Assembly: GCF_000829905.1 (NCBI RefSeq)
Contig: NZ_CDPP01000005.1
Span: forward strand, 248,001 to 312,000
Reading direction: 5' to 3'
Length of the DNA stretch: 64,000 nucleotides
Source: Beduini massiliensis
Lineage (GTDB): Bacteria; Bacillota_I; Bacilli_A; Erysipelotrichales; Coprobacillaceae
A program made the position numbers and the translations under genes. The first letter of the stretch is position 1. Each line of letters opens with the position of its first letter. This document shows, piece after piece, positions 16,484-23,516 of this stretch. The notes beneath the pieces are model-generated. The model was not told where the DNA came from. It searched no databases and saw nothing but the letters and a program-made list of their open reading frames with translations.

Positions 16484-16750
16484 TTATATATTCATTACTG
16501 CCATTATCACAGCAAATAAACAAAAGGCAATTCCAATTCCCTCCAAAAAACGATACATCGCTATTTTGTATTTTTTATAGTTTTGATGCAGTGCTAATAC
16601 AGCACTTCCGTAAAGCAATAAACTTATCACTGAGAAAGTAATAATCAAAACCGGCACTCCCCTGCAAGTATAGCCTGAAGCTAAAATAACAGAAGCCAGT
16701 AAATAAGTCAATAGAATGGTTTTTACTAATTTTTTAGGATCTGTAGACAT
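16484..16750 (-). CDS. Small membrane protein, three predicted helices, unknown function
   Basis: An 88-residue protein that I do not recognise. It has a short basic N-terminus (STDPKKLVKT), then three hydrophobic stretches at about 10-26, 32-53 and 64-87, and a basic loop KYKKYKI-like between the second and third. An AAAGGAGAAAT ribosome site, a good promoter and a terminator show it is a genuine single gene. It is divergent from the Dabb-domain gene, with overlapping promoter regions. Confidence 0.7.
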   Translation of the reverse strand: MSTDPKKLVKTILLTYLLASVILASGYTCRGVPVLIITFSVISLLLYGSAVLALHQNYKKYKIAMYRFLEGIGIAFCLFAVIMAVMNI

Positions 16751-16783
16751 TTTTTTATTTCTCCTTTATTAAAACTAATATCT

Positions 16784-16812
16784 ATTATAAAGAGGTTTTC
16801 GTCTACTTTCAA
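16784..16812 (-). promoter_or_regulatory. Promoter of the small membrane protein gene
   Basis: On the minus strand TTGAAA (16812-16807) and TATAAT (16789-16784) are 17 bases apart. Its -35 box lies only 5 bases from the TGN box of the divergent promoter, so the two polymerase sites overlap and probably compete. Confidence 0.75.
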
Positions 16813-16816
16813 GCTG

Positions 16817-16825
16817 TGTTATAAT
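16817..16825 (+). promoter_or_regulatory. Extended -10 promoter (TGTTATAAT) of the Dabb gene
   Basis: TGTTATAAT lies 20 bases before the start; no consensus -35 box. Confidence 0.65.
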
Positions 16826-16845
16826 GTTTAAAGGAGGAATGGATG

Positions 16846-17157
16846 ATGATACAACATATTGTAATGTTTAAATTTAAAGAAGAAGCAAATGGCAAAAGCA
16901 AACAAGAAAATCTTATAGAAGCAAAAGAAAGAATGCTGAAGTTAAAAGATGAAATACAGCAGATTATCTCATTGAATGTTTATTTTAATGATGAACAGGC
17001 TGTAAAAGATAATTATGATTATATTTTGGTTTCTACTTTCCAAACGATGGAAGATCTGAATCAATACCAGATTCACCCAAGTCATGTTGCATTTGGCCAG
17101 TATATAACACCATTGCGTGAATCTCGCGTCTGCATCGATTATCAAATTGAAGATTAG
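16846..17157 (+). CDS. Dabb family (stress-responsive alpha-beta barrel) protein
   Basis: A 103-residue single Dabb domain: it starts IQHIVMFKFKEE, has a long helix, then YDYILVSTFQTMEDLNQYQIHPSHVAFGQYI, the family core with its conserved HP.H. These small dimeric ferredoxin-like barrels are mostly of unknown function. Two adjacent ATG codons exist; the second (16846) is 8 bases from GGAGG and is preferred over the first (5 bases). Confidence 0.85.
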   Translation: MIQHIVMFKFKEEANGKSKQENLIEAKERMLKLKDEIQQIISLNVYFNDEQAVKDNYDYILVSTFQTMEDLNQYQIHPSHVAFGQYITPLRESRVCIDYQIED

Positions 17158-17257
17158 AAGCATTGTTATCATGAAATGAATATGATTTGTTATAAGTTAA
17201 TTTATTTAGAGGGTTTATAGATGAGATTCCATAAGCAGATGAAAAATATTCAATATT

Positions 17258-17290
17258 AGGTGTTTTATCCTATGGTAAGACACCTTTTAT
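17258..17290 (+). terminator. Intrinsic terminator, plus strand
   Basis: AGGTGTTTTA pairs with TAAGACACCT (one G-T pair) around an 8-base loop, then TTTTATTA. It probably ends the Dabb transcript about 100 bases after its stop. Confidence 0.8.
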
Positions 17291-17373
17291 TATGGAATGA
17301 AATAACTCTCTTAGTCTTGTTTATCGTATTCAAACGACTTACAGTAGAGTTTAAGCCGATGGCATGCCATAAT

Positions 17374-17420
17374 AAAATGAACCATCATTATTTGGGAATT
17401 CAAATAACGAGGTTCATCTT
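17374..17420 (-). terminator. Probable terminator of xerD-deoB
   Basis: On the minus strand ATGAACC..TTATTTG pairs with CAAATAA..GGTTCAT, with small internal loops, ending in TTTTATT. It lies just downstream of deoB. Confidence 0.7.
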
Positions 17421-17433
17421 AATAAAAGCATAT

Positions 17434-18615
17434 TTATAAAACATTTAAAATAGATTTTCCAATAGATGGCAACGAGCATTCAAAATTATCTGCTATTGTT
17501 GCTCCCACTGTCGCAAAGCTGTCTAAATCTCCTAAATTTTGATTTCCTTTTAGTTTTTTGGAATAAAGAATCAATGGCACTTGCTCGCGTGTATGATCAC
17601 TTCCTTTAAAGGTAGGATCGTTGCCATGATCAGCTGTAATAATCAATAAATCATCTTCATGCAGCTGGTACATGAGATCATTGAGCTGAAGGTCAAATCT
17701 CTCTAATGCTTTCCCATAACCAATCGGATCACGACGATGTCCGTACAATGAATCAAAATCGACTAAATTAATAAATGCTAAACCGGTAAAATCAGTTTGT
17801 GCAAGAGCAATCGTTTGCTCCATACCATCTTCATTACTTTTAGTTGTAATGGCTTTGGTCACACCTTGGCCACAGAAAATATCATTAATTTTACCCACCG
17901 CAATGACATCTAATCCTTTATCTTTTAATGTATTTAAAACTGTACGATCAAACGGTTCTAATGCCCAATCATGACGATTAGAAGTGCGTTGGAACTCTCC
18001 TTTTTTCTCTCCTACGAAGGGTCTTGCGATTACACGTCCCACTTTCCATTCATCTTTTAAGAGCAACTCACGTGCAATTTCACAACAGCGATATAATTCA
18101 TCCAGCCCTATGTATGTTTCATGGGCTGCAATCTGAAATACAGAATCTGCCGATGTATAGACGATCAATTCCTTATTTTTTATTTGCTGTTCACCATATA
18201 AATCAATGATTTCCGTTCCGCTGGCAGCGATATTTCCAATCGTCTTATACCCTGTTTTTTCTTCGAATTCCTTAATAAAGGCTTCTGGAAAACCTGTCTC
18301 TGTAAAGGTTTTAAACGGCTTTTCCACTTTTAATCCCATTAATTCATAATGACCCGTCATGGTATCTTTACCATTGCTGATCTCATTTAATTTACCAACA
18401 GTTCCAAAATATCCAGGTAATTTATAAATTCCGTTAAAGTCATCTAATTCACCTAGTCCTAATCCTTCAAGATTAGGAACTTCGATCTGCGGATATTGAT
18501 CACAAATGTGTTTTAATGTGTTTGTTCCCTGATCCCCATAAGATTCAGCATCTTTTGCGTCTCCGATCCCCAGTGAATCCAATACAATTGTAAATACCCG
18601 TTTATACTTATACAT
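17434..18615 (-). CDS. deoB: Phosphopentomutase
   Basis: A 393-residue protein of normal DeoB length. The N-terminus RVFTIVLDSLGIGDAKDAESYGDQG is the metal-binding start of the alkaline-phosphatase-like fold. The C-terminus has IITADHGNDPTFKGSDHTREQVPL with the second metal site. It interconverts ribose or deoxyribose 1- and 5-phosphates, feeding nucleoside sugars into the pentose phosphate route. The pyrimidine-nucleoside phosphorylase at 46.6-47.9 kb would supply its substrate. The start behind AGGAGGAAAAAGAAA overlaps the xerD stop by 8 bases, the same xerD-deoB order as in Bacillus (ripX-drm). Confidence 0.95.
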   Translation of the reverse strand: MYKYKRVFTIVLDSLGIGDAKDAESYGDQGTNTLKHICDQYPQIEVPNLEGLGLGELDDFNGIYKLPGYFGTVGKLNEISNGKDTMTGHYELMGLKVEKPFKTFTETGFPEAFIKEFEEKTGYKTIGNIAASGTEIIDLYGEQQIKNKELIVYTSADSVFQIAAHETYIGLDELYRCCEIARELLLKDEWKVGRVIARPFVGEKKGEFQRTSNRHDWALEPFDRTVLNTLKDKGLDVIAVGKINDIFCGQGVTKAITTKSNEDGMEQTIALAQTDFTGLAFINLVDFDSLYGHRRDPIGYGKALERFDLQLNDLMYQLHEDDLLIITADHGNDPTFKGSDHTREQVPLILYSKKLKGNQNLGDLDSFATVGATIADNFECSLPSIGKSILNVL

Positions 18616-19537
18616 TTTCTTTTTCCTCCTGTTGCTTGCTGCGGGGATGAAATTTTTTATATTCATCGATCATTTTTTGATTTGTAACATGAGTATAGAT
18701 TGTGGTGGTTGAAATGTTGGAGTGTCCAAGCATTTCTTGAATAGAACGCAAATCCGCACCATGATTTAACAAATGGGTAGCAAAACTGTGCCTTAATGTA
18801 TGAGGCGTAATGTTCTTTTTTATGTTTGCCAACACTGCTTTTTGCTTAATCATTTTCCAAAATGACTGACGTGAAAGCGGCTGTCCCTTATAGTTTAAAA
18901 ACAAATAGTTTGAATCATGATCTTTCATTAACTGCGGACGATAATCCTGCATATATTCATTGAGTATCTCAATCATATAATCGGCAATGGGAACCATTCT
19001 TTCTTTAGATCCCTTTCCAAAACAACGAATAAGATTCATTGTTAAATGCAAGTCATTTATCGTTAAATTGACTAACTCACTGATTCTAAGACCAGCGGCA
19101 TACATCAATTCCAACATACAAAAATCCCGATAATGCAGCGCATTTTCCCTTGCTTGAGCATAAGCGACATTCATGAGATCTTCCACTTCCTGCTCATTTA
19201 ACACAACTGGAAGATCTTTATCTAACTTAGGAAATTTCACGCTTACCATCGGATCAATCTCTAAGATCCCCTCACGCATACAAAATTTAAAAAAATTATT
19301 CAGCGTAGAAGCATTGTGTGAAATTGTTCTTTTTTTTAAAGCTTGCTCGTTTAAATAACTGAAATAATCCAATATATCGTTCTTGCTGATTTCCCTGATT
19401 TCTTTCTTTTTAATAAAATATTCCCTAAACTTTTTCAGTTCCGTCATATAAGAAGCAACACTTTGATTGGATAACCCTTTTTCAATTCGAATATACTGTT
19501 TATATTCGCTGATTGCTTCATCAATGCTATACTTCAT
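18608..19537 (-). CDS. xerD: Tyrosine site-specific recombinase XerD
   Basis: A 309-residue tyrosine recombinase with the full catalytic set in order: Arg in AAGLRISELVNL, Lys in GKGSKERMVPI, the HTLRHSFATHLL His and Arg, GHSNISTTTIYTH with the second His and the nucleophile Tyr. XerD with XerC resolves chromosome dimers at dif. Its place next to deoB and the SpoIIM-like gene fits chromosomal XerD, not a phage integrase. It has an extended -10 promoter upstream and a weak AGTGGTGATA ribosome site. Confidence 0.9.
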   Translation of the reverse strand: MKYSIDEAISEYKQYIRIEKGLSNQSVASYMTELKKFREYFIKKKEIREISKNDILDYFSYLNEQALKKRTISHNASTLNNFFKFCMREGILEIDPMVSVKFPKLDKDLPVVLNEQEVEDLMNVAYAQARENALHYRDFCMLELMYAAGLRISELVNLTINDLHLTMNLIRCFGKGSKERMVPIADYMIEILNEYMQDYRPQLMKDHDSNYLFLNYKGQPLSRQSFWKMIKQKAVLANIKKNITPHTLRHSFATHLLNHGADLRSIQEMLGHSNISTTTIYTHVTNQKMIDEYKKFHPRSKQQEEKENV

Positions 19538-19553
19538 GTTATCACCACTTTAA

Positions 19554-19582
19554 ATTATAGCATTGTTTAAATGTTCGACCAA
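19554..19582 (-). promoter_or_regulatory. Promoter of xerD-deoB with extended -10 (TGCTATAAT)
   Basis: On the minus strand TGCTATAAT occupies 19562-19554, with TTGGTC 17 bases further up at 19582-19577. Confidence 0.65.
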
Positions 19583-19611
19583 CTATTATGCTAATAATTT
19601 TTTGTTTATCT

Positions 19612-20166
19612 TTACAACTTCATCATATATGTTTTAAAAATGATGCTGATAAAAAAGATAAAAACAGAAATGAATCCATAGTTTAAGTATTGATGAAGAA
19701 TTTCCGATGGACGGATTGCTTCTTTAAACACAAATGTGACAGCAAAAATATTAATTGCGATCTCGATGCAGCCAACAAGCAAAACAGCAATACTCCCCCA
19801 CTGCATCAAAAGAAAGATCAAATCGACAATAAAACCAAAAACATGTTGGAATTGTGAGCATAAACTATATAAATAGACACCATTATGTATTCCATAAAGA
19901 AAGATAAAGGCACCAAAAGTAATCACGCCTAAGACATGCAGAGAATTGAAAATAAGTAAAACATAGATAAAAAGGATTAGATACATATAGGTTTTAATAT
20001 TATCTAAAGTGATTAAATGGTTAATATACGTCGTTTGAAAAAGGATCATGGGCTGATGTAAAAGTTTCATTGTCAGACCAAGAAAAAAACCACCGCCAAA
20101 TAAAATTATCATAAAAAGATAAATATATTGGTAATGGTTAAAATGCTTCGATATTGCTGTATTCAT
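19612..20166 (-). CDS. Multi-pass membrane protein, probable SpoIIM-like sporulation protein
   Basis: A 184-residue, very hydrophobic protein with about five or six membrane spans: a basic N-terminus, GGGFFLGLTMKLL early, a central FNSLHVLGVITFGAFIFLYGIHNGVYLYSL, then a terminal helix pair. I call it SpoIIM-like for three reasons. Its topology and length are right. In Bacillus spoIIM sits next to xerD (ripX) and deoB (drm). And a sigma-E-like promoter stands directly upstream, as for spoIIM. SpoIIM works with SpoIID and SpoIIP in peptidoglycan remodelling during engulfment. Sequence similarity alone is not decisive; another stage II membrane protein is possible. Confidence 0.55.
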   Translation of the reverse strand: MNTAISKHFNHYQYIYLFMIILFGGGFFLGLTMKLLHQPMILFQTTYINHLITLDNIKTYMYLILFIYVLLIFNSLHVLGVITFGAFIFLYGIHNGVYLYSLCSQFQHVFGFIVDLIFLLMQWGSIAVLLVGCIEIAINIFAVTFVFKEAIRPSEILHQYLNYGFISVFIFFISIIFKTYMMKL

Positions 20167-20182
20167 AGTATCACCTCAATTT

Positions 20183-20211
20183 ATAGTATGAATACGCATG
20201 TTTTTTTATTC
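20183..20211 (-). promoter_or_regulatory. Candidate sigma-E promoter of the SpoIIM-like gene
   Basis: On the minus strand GAATAAA (20211-20205), 14 bases, and CATACTAT (20190-20183). The -10 differs from the mother-cell sigma-E consensus CATACAnT at one position, and the -35 matches G-A-A-T-A of GMATATT. The -35 overlaps the dinB stop codon. The GAGGTGATA ribosome site follows at the right distance. Confidence 0.5.
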
Positions 20212-21414
20212 TTCATCGATATATTTTTTTTGATGATTTGTCTGATTTAATAGTTTTGAGGCTTTCGTCAGCTTAACCGTATCCGGAAGCTGCTGTTGAA
20301 TCGAGCGAATAACTTCATCGGTTTGAGAATCGTCATTCTTTTCTTTTTCATAATTAAAGAGAGAAAGTTGTTTTGAATAATCTTTTCGGGCAATGACATT
20401 GCTTAAACTGACCCCGGCTAAACGGATTGGCTGATCATCATAATTAAGGTCAAATAAAAGCAGCACCGTTTCATAGATAATATCAAAGTCATTGGTTGCC
20501 GTTTCTAATCGATAGGTACGGTTAATACTGAGTTCACGTGTATATTTTAATGTAATAGTAATATGATTAGAAATCAAATCACGCTTTTTTGCTCGCTGTG
20601 AAACCTGCATTGACAGTCGTTTTAGATGCTCTTTAATCACTTCTATATCGTTGGTATCTTTTTCTAAAGTGGTTGAGTTTCCAACGGATTGCAGCTGATT
20701 GTGGGCACTGTTTAATTTTACCGCGTCATTTCCGTTGGCACGGTTATAAAAAAGCAGTGCATTCCTCCCCAAATACTGCTTGATAATGTCGTAGTTTTCT
20801 TTACGAGCAAAATCACCAATCGTGATAATGCCGTTTTCATTTAATTTTACTGCCGTTTTTTTACCGATTCCATGAATTGTCCCAACCGGCAATGGCCATA
20901 AAAAAGACTGAATATTAGTCTTTGTTAATACGGTGATGCCGTTTGGCTTTTTTAAATCACTTCCCATTTTAGATAAAAAACGGTTATGAGAAATACCAAT
21001 CGAACAGCCAATATGTAATGTATCCATCACTTGTTTTTGAATCTGACTGGCTAATTCGATCGCATTTTCATATTCATATACGATATCTGTTACATCGACA
21101 TAACATTCATCGATGCTTGCAATTTCAAATTCCGATGTGTAATGAGCAATAATTTTAAAGAACTGTTCCGATATTGATTTATAGTAATTCATATCTACTG
21201 GTAAGATCACAAGATGTTTACAGAGTTTTTGTGCTTGAAATAAAGGCATTGCAGAATGGACTCCATATTTTCTTGCACTGTAGGAAGCTGTCGTGATAAC
21301 ACCGCGACGTGAATTTCCGGCAATCACGACAGGCTTATCGGCAAGTGAAGGATTTCTTGCAATTTCACAACTCGCGTAGAATGAATTAAGATCAATATGG
21401 AAGATGATTGGCAT
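20206..21414 (-). CDS. dinB: DNA polymerase IV (Y-family)
   Basis: A 402-residue Y-family polymerase. The catalytic residues are visible in FHIDLNSFYASCE near the N-terminus and in SIDECYVDVTD near residue 105, with KYGVHSAMPLFQAQ between. The little-finger region follows to about residue 345, and the last residues are a charged tail. It copies past damaged bases with low fidelity. Its ATG overlaps the spo0A stop (TAATG), so it is translationally coupled to the sporulation master regulator. That linkage is unusual, since in Bacillus the gene after spo0A is not dinB. Confidence 0.93.
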   Translation of the reverse strand: MPIIFHIDLNSFYASCEIARNPSLADKPVVIAGNSRRGVITTASYSARKYGVHSAMPLFQAQKLCKHLVILPVDMNYYKSISEQFFKIIAHYTSEFEIASIDECYVDVTDIVYEYENAIELASQIQKQVMDTLHIGCSIGISHNRFLSKMGSDLKKPNGITVLTKTNIQSFLWPLPVGTIHGIGKKTAVKLNENGIITIGDFARKENYDIIKQYLGRNALLFYNRANGNDAVKLNSAHNQLQSVGNSTTLEKDTNDIEVIKEHLKRLSMQVSQRAKKRDLISNHITITLKYTRELSINRTYRLETATNDFDIIYETVLLLFDLNYDDQPIRLAGVSLSNVIARKDYSKQLSLFNYEKEKNDDSQTDEVIRSIQQQLPDTVKLTKASKLLNQTNHQKKYIDEE

Positions 21415-22229
21415 TATTGAAAACGATTCATTCCTACTGCAGTTGTTTTTGTTTTATGCGCCAATCTTAATTTATCTGAGATCATTGCAATAAATTCTGA
21501 ATTGGTTGGTTTTGATTTCGTTGCTGATACTGTATATCCGAAGATTTCATCAATCGCATCAGTATTCCCCCTATTCCATGCTACCTCGATTGCGTGACGG
21601 ATAGCTCTTTCTACTCTTGAAGAAGTAGTATTATACATTCTGGCGATATCAGGATATAAGACTTTTGTTACCTGCCCTAAAATATCAGGATTGTAATATG
21701 TTTCCATAATAGAAGAACGAAGATACATATAGCCTTTAATATGAGCCGGAATGCCTACTTCATGTAAAATTTCTGTGATTTCATTTTCCAGTTTTACTTT
21801 TTGATACTTTTCCAATTCGTCATTGCCTAGACGTGACAAGTCATCGTTTTGAAAATTTACGATTTCGTTAATAGACTTAACAAAATAATTCAAATCCAAT
21901 GGTTTTCTAAAACAATAGTGTACATTATATGCATTTAACATTTGTGACATCATATCAGACATGAAATCTGATAAACAGACGATTTTTATATTTGGATTAT
22001 AATTCTTTGAAGTAAAATACTCTTTTAAGACGACTAGTCCGTCAATACCAGAAAGCATTAAATCGATGATTAATAAGTCGTAATGTTTTCTGTTTAACTT
22101 GTCTAAACATTCATTTCCATTAGCGGCTGTGTCGATCAAATTCAAAATCTTAGTTTCAGAAAATTTTGAAATGATTTGTTCGGTTAATGCAACGTTGTCT
22201 TGTGCAATGAGTGTTTTAATCGTGTTCAT
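21414..22229 (-). CDS. spo0A: Sporulation master response regulator Spo0A
   Basis: A 271-residue protein with an N-terminal receiver domain (acidic Asp11, phosphate acceptor Asp56 in [14 protein letters not shown], lysine in FRKPLD) and a C-terminal Spo0A DNA-binding domain. The recognition segment [18 protein letters not shown] is nearly identical to that of Bacillus. Phosphorylated Spo0A starts sporulation by binding 0A boxes. One such box lies upstream, suggesting self-control. It follows spoIVB on the same strand, the order seen in nearly all spore formers. The ribosome site is AGGAGAAAC. Confidence 0.96.
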   Translation of the reverse strand: MNTIKTLIAQDNVALTEQIISKFSETKILNLIDTAANGNECLDKLNRKHYDLLIIDLMLSGIDGLVVLKEYFTSKNYNPNIKIVCLSDFMSDMMSQMLNAYNVHYCFRKPLDLNYFVKSINEIVNFQNDDLSRLGNDELEKYQKVKLENEITEILHEVGIPAHIKGYMYLRSSIMETYYNPDILGQVTKVLYPDIARMYNTTSSRVERAIRHAIEVAWNRGNTDAIDEIFGYTVSATKSKPTNSEFIAMISDKLRLAHKTKTTAVGMNRFQ

Positions 22230-22259
22230 TTTAGTTTCTCCTATTCAGAGTTCCTAAAC

Positions 22260-22287
22260 TATCGGCAAGGTCTAGTATATATCCTTT
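22260..22287 (-). promoter_or_regulatory. Possible sigma-H-type promoter before spo0A
   Basis: On the minus strand AAAGGATAT (22287-22279) fits the sigma-H -35 consensus. The -10 region 12 bases on, GCCGATA (22266-22260), matches RnnGAAT only in part. In Bacillus the sporulation promoter of spo0A is read by sigma-H, which makes the site plausible but unproven. Confidence 0.3.
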
Positions 22288-22369
22288 TTCGAGTAAAATA
22301 AATAATTTCTTTGTAAAATTTTTAAAATATTTCAATAATCTTTAAAAATGTATTGCATACATGTATTAT

Positions 22370-22378
22370 TTCGACAAA
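22370..22378 (-). promoter_or_regulatory. 0A box upstream of spo0A
   Basis: TTTGTCGAA on the minus strand contains the full TGTCGAA core of the Spo0A binding site. It lies about 140 bases before the spo0A start. Between it and the gene is an inverted repeat ATGTAT-3-ATACAT (22349-22363). Self-regulation is known for Bacillus spo0A; here it is inferred from the site. Confidence 0.6.
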
Positions 22379-22414
22379 TTCATCTTTGCTTTGTCACTTC
22401 TTGTTGGAATAACA

Positions 22415-22447
22415 AATAATAAAGGGCATTTTCTGCCCTTTATTATT
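22415..22447 (-). terminator. Intrinsic terminator overlapping the spoIVB stop codon
   Basis: AATAATAAAGGGCA pairs perfectly with TGCCCTTTATTATT (14 bp, 5-base loop). The right arm (plus coordinates 22434-22447) covers the stop codon. It separates spoIVB from spo0A. Confidence 0.88.
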
Positions 22448-23444
22448 GCTTCATCTGATCGCTGATCTGAAGCATCCATTCGATGTAGACACCATATCCA
22501 ACTTTTTGATCTTTCCCGTTTACATGAGATACTGCTCCGATAATCTTGCCGTTTTGTAAGATTGGAGAACCGCTCATTCCTTGAATAACCCCATTTGTTT
22601 TTTCTAAGAATGCCGGATCTGTGACTTTAAAGCAAATTCCTTTTTGGCCAGCTTCCGCCTGCGGTTTTAATTCAGTAATCTCGATTTCTACCTTCTGTAC
22701 ATTTTGACCGTCAATAACGGTTAATAAGTAGGCAGTCCCAAGTGTTGTTTCACTGATTGACGCTGTTTCCATCGTCTCACCGTCCATCGTCCCATAATAA
22801 TAGCCATAGACCCCTATTTCGTTATTGTAGACCACTTCTCCTAGAACCTTATCGTCTTCCACTACTGCGATTTTCTCACCGGTTTTGGAAGTACTGTTTT
22901 TAACAACATCTTTTACATAAGATTCAAAGACGGTCCCTTTAGCAAACTGCAAATCAAAATCTTGATCACTTAAAGAATGCCCTAAAGATGCAAATGTGTG
23001 ATTTTGAGGATCATAATAGGTCATTGTGCCAATTCCAATCGTAGAATCTTTCACATATAAACCTGTCTTAAATGTCCCAGTCGCTTGGTCGTAGTTTACA
23101 TTCAATGTTCTTTGTAGCGATTCATTGTTTCGAGTGATCGTGAGGACTGTAGATTTGTTGCTTTCAATAGCAGTTTGAATTTCATTGGCTAATAATGAAA
23201 TATTTTCGACTTTATTCCCATTAATATGGGTAATCAAATCTCCGGGATGGATATCGTTATTCACCGGATTGACTGTCTGAGAATCGATTGCATAATCATA
23301 GGTGCCTGTAACTAGGACACCGTCATATGCCAGTGCAATCCCAACAGAATCACCGCCACAGATGACCGTGGCAGCAAAAGCGGAAATGGTTGTCAAACAA
23401 AGCATAGAGAGTACAATTGCAAACTTTAACAACTTTTTAACCAA
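22443..23444 (-). CDS. spoIVB: SpoIVB peptidase (S55 family), sporulation signalling protease
   Basis: About 333 residues: an N-terminal membrane anchor (LLKFAIVLSMLCLTTISAFAA), a PDZ domain at about 40-115, and an S55 serine peptidase domain. The catalytic His is in FASLGHSLSDQD and the Ser in QGMSGSPILQNGKIIGAVSH. SpoIVB is made in the forespore, secreted into the intermembrane space and triggers pro-sigma-K processing by cleaving SpoIVFA. Start choice: the frame is open to a TTG at 23465 and two ATGs at 23453/23450. The only ribosome site (GAGG at 23457-23454) is properly spaced for the TTG at 23444, and the sigma-G-like promoter would start RNA near 23470. The start therefore remains uncertain by seven codons. 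Confidence 0.93.
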   Translation of the reverse strand: MVKKLLKFAIVLSMLCLTTISAFAATVICGGDSVGIALAYDGVLVTGTYDYAIDSQTVNPVNNDIHPGDLITHINGNKVENISLLANEIQTAIESNKSTVLTITRNNESLQRTLNVNYDQATGTFKTGLYVKDSTIGIGTMTYYDPQNHTFASLGHSLSDQDFDLQFAKGTVFESYVKDVVKNSTSKTGEKIAVVEDDKVLGEVVYNNEIGVYGYYYGTMDGETMETASISETTLGTAYLLTVIDGQNVQKVEIEITELKPQAEAGQKGICFKVTDPAFLEKTNGVIQGMSGSPILQNGKIIGAVSHVNGKDQKVGYGVYIEWMLQISDQMKQ

Positions 23445-23476
23445 GCTCATCATCCTCTGTAGCAAAGCTACAATGT

Positions 23477-23505
23477 TATTATGGAATAAAAAAGCAGCTT
23501 CATGC
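23477..23505 (-). promoter_or_regulatory. Candidate forespore sigma-G promoter of spoIVB
   Basis: On the minus strand GCATG (23505-23501), 17 bases, and CATAATA (23483-23477). Both halves fit the sigma-G consensus (GHATR, 17-18, CATWHTA, from memory). The -35 falls in the loop region of the recN terminator. Bacillus spoIVB is likewise transcribed in the forespore by sigma-F/sigma-G. Confidence 0.6.
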
Positions 23506-23516
23506 TATAAAGCTGC
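23488..23516 (-). terminator. Intrinsic terminator after recN
   Basis: On the minus strand GCAGCTT and AAGCTGC form a 7-bp stem around a 9-base loop, followed by TTTTTT. It separates the housekeeping operon from spoIVB. Its left arm overlaps the end of recN. Confidence 0.8.

Larger units (their letters stand above)
17158..17433. other. Intergenic stretch with two terminators and a palindrome
   Basis: I see no gene here. It contains a plus-strand terminator (17258-17290), a minus-strand terminator (17374-17420) and a perfect 12-base palindrome ATGGCATGCCAT at 17360-17371 of unknown meaning. Confidence 0.7.

Noticed and set aside
18608-19537. Mobile-element integrase
   Set aside because: The tyrosine recombinase is flanked by deoB and a sporulation-type gene in Bacillus order, with no att repeats or phage genes, so it is chromosomal XerD.
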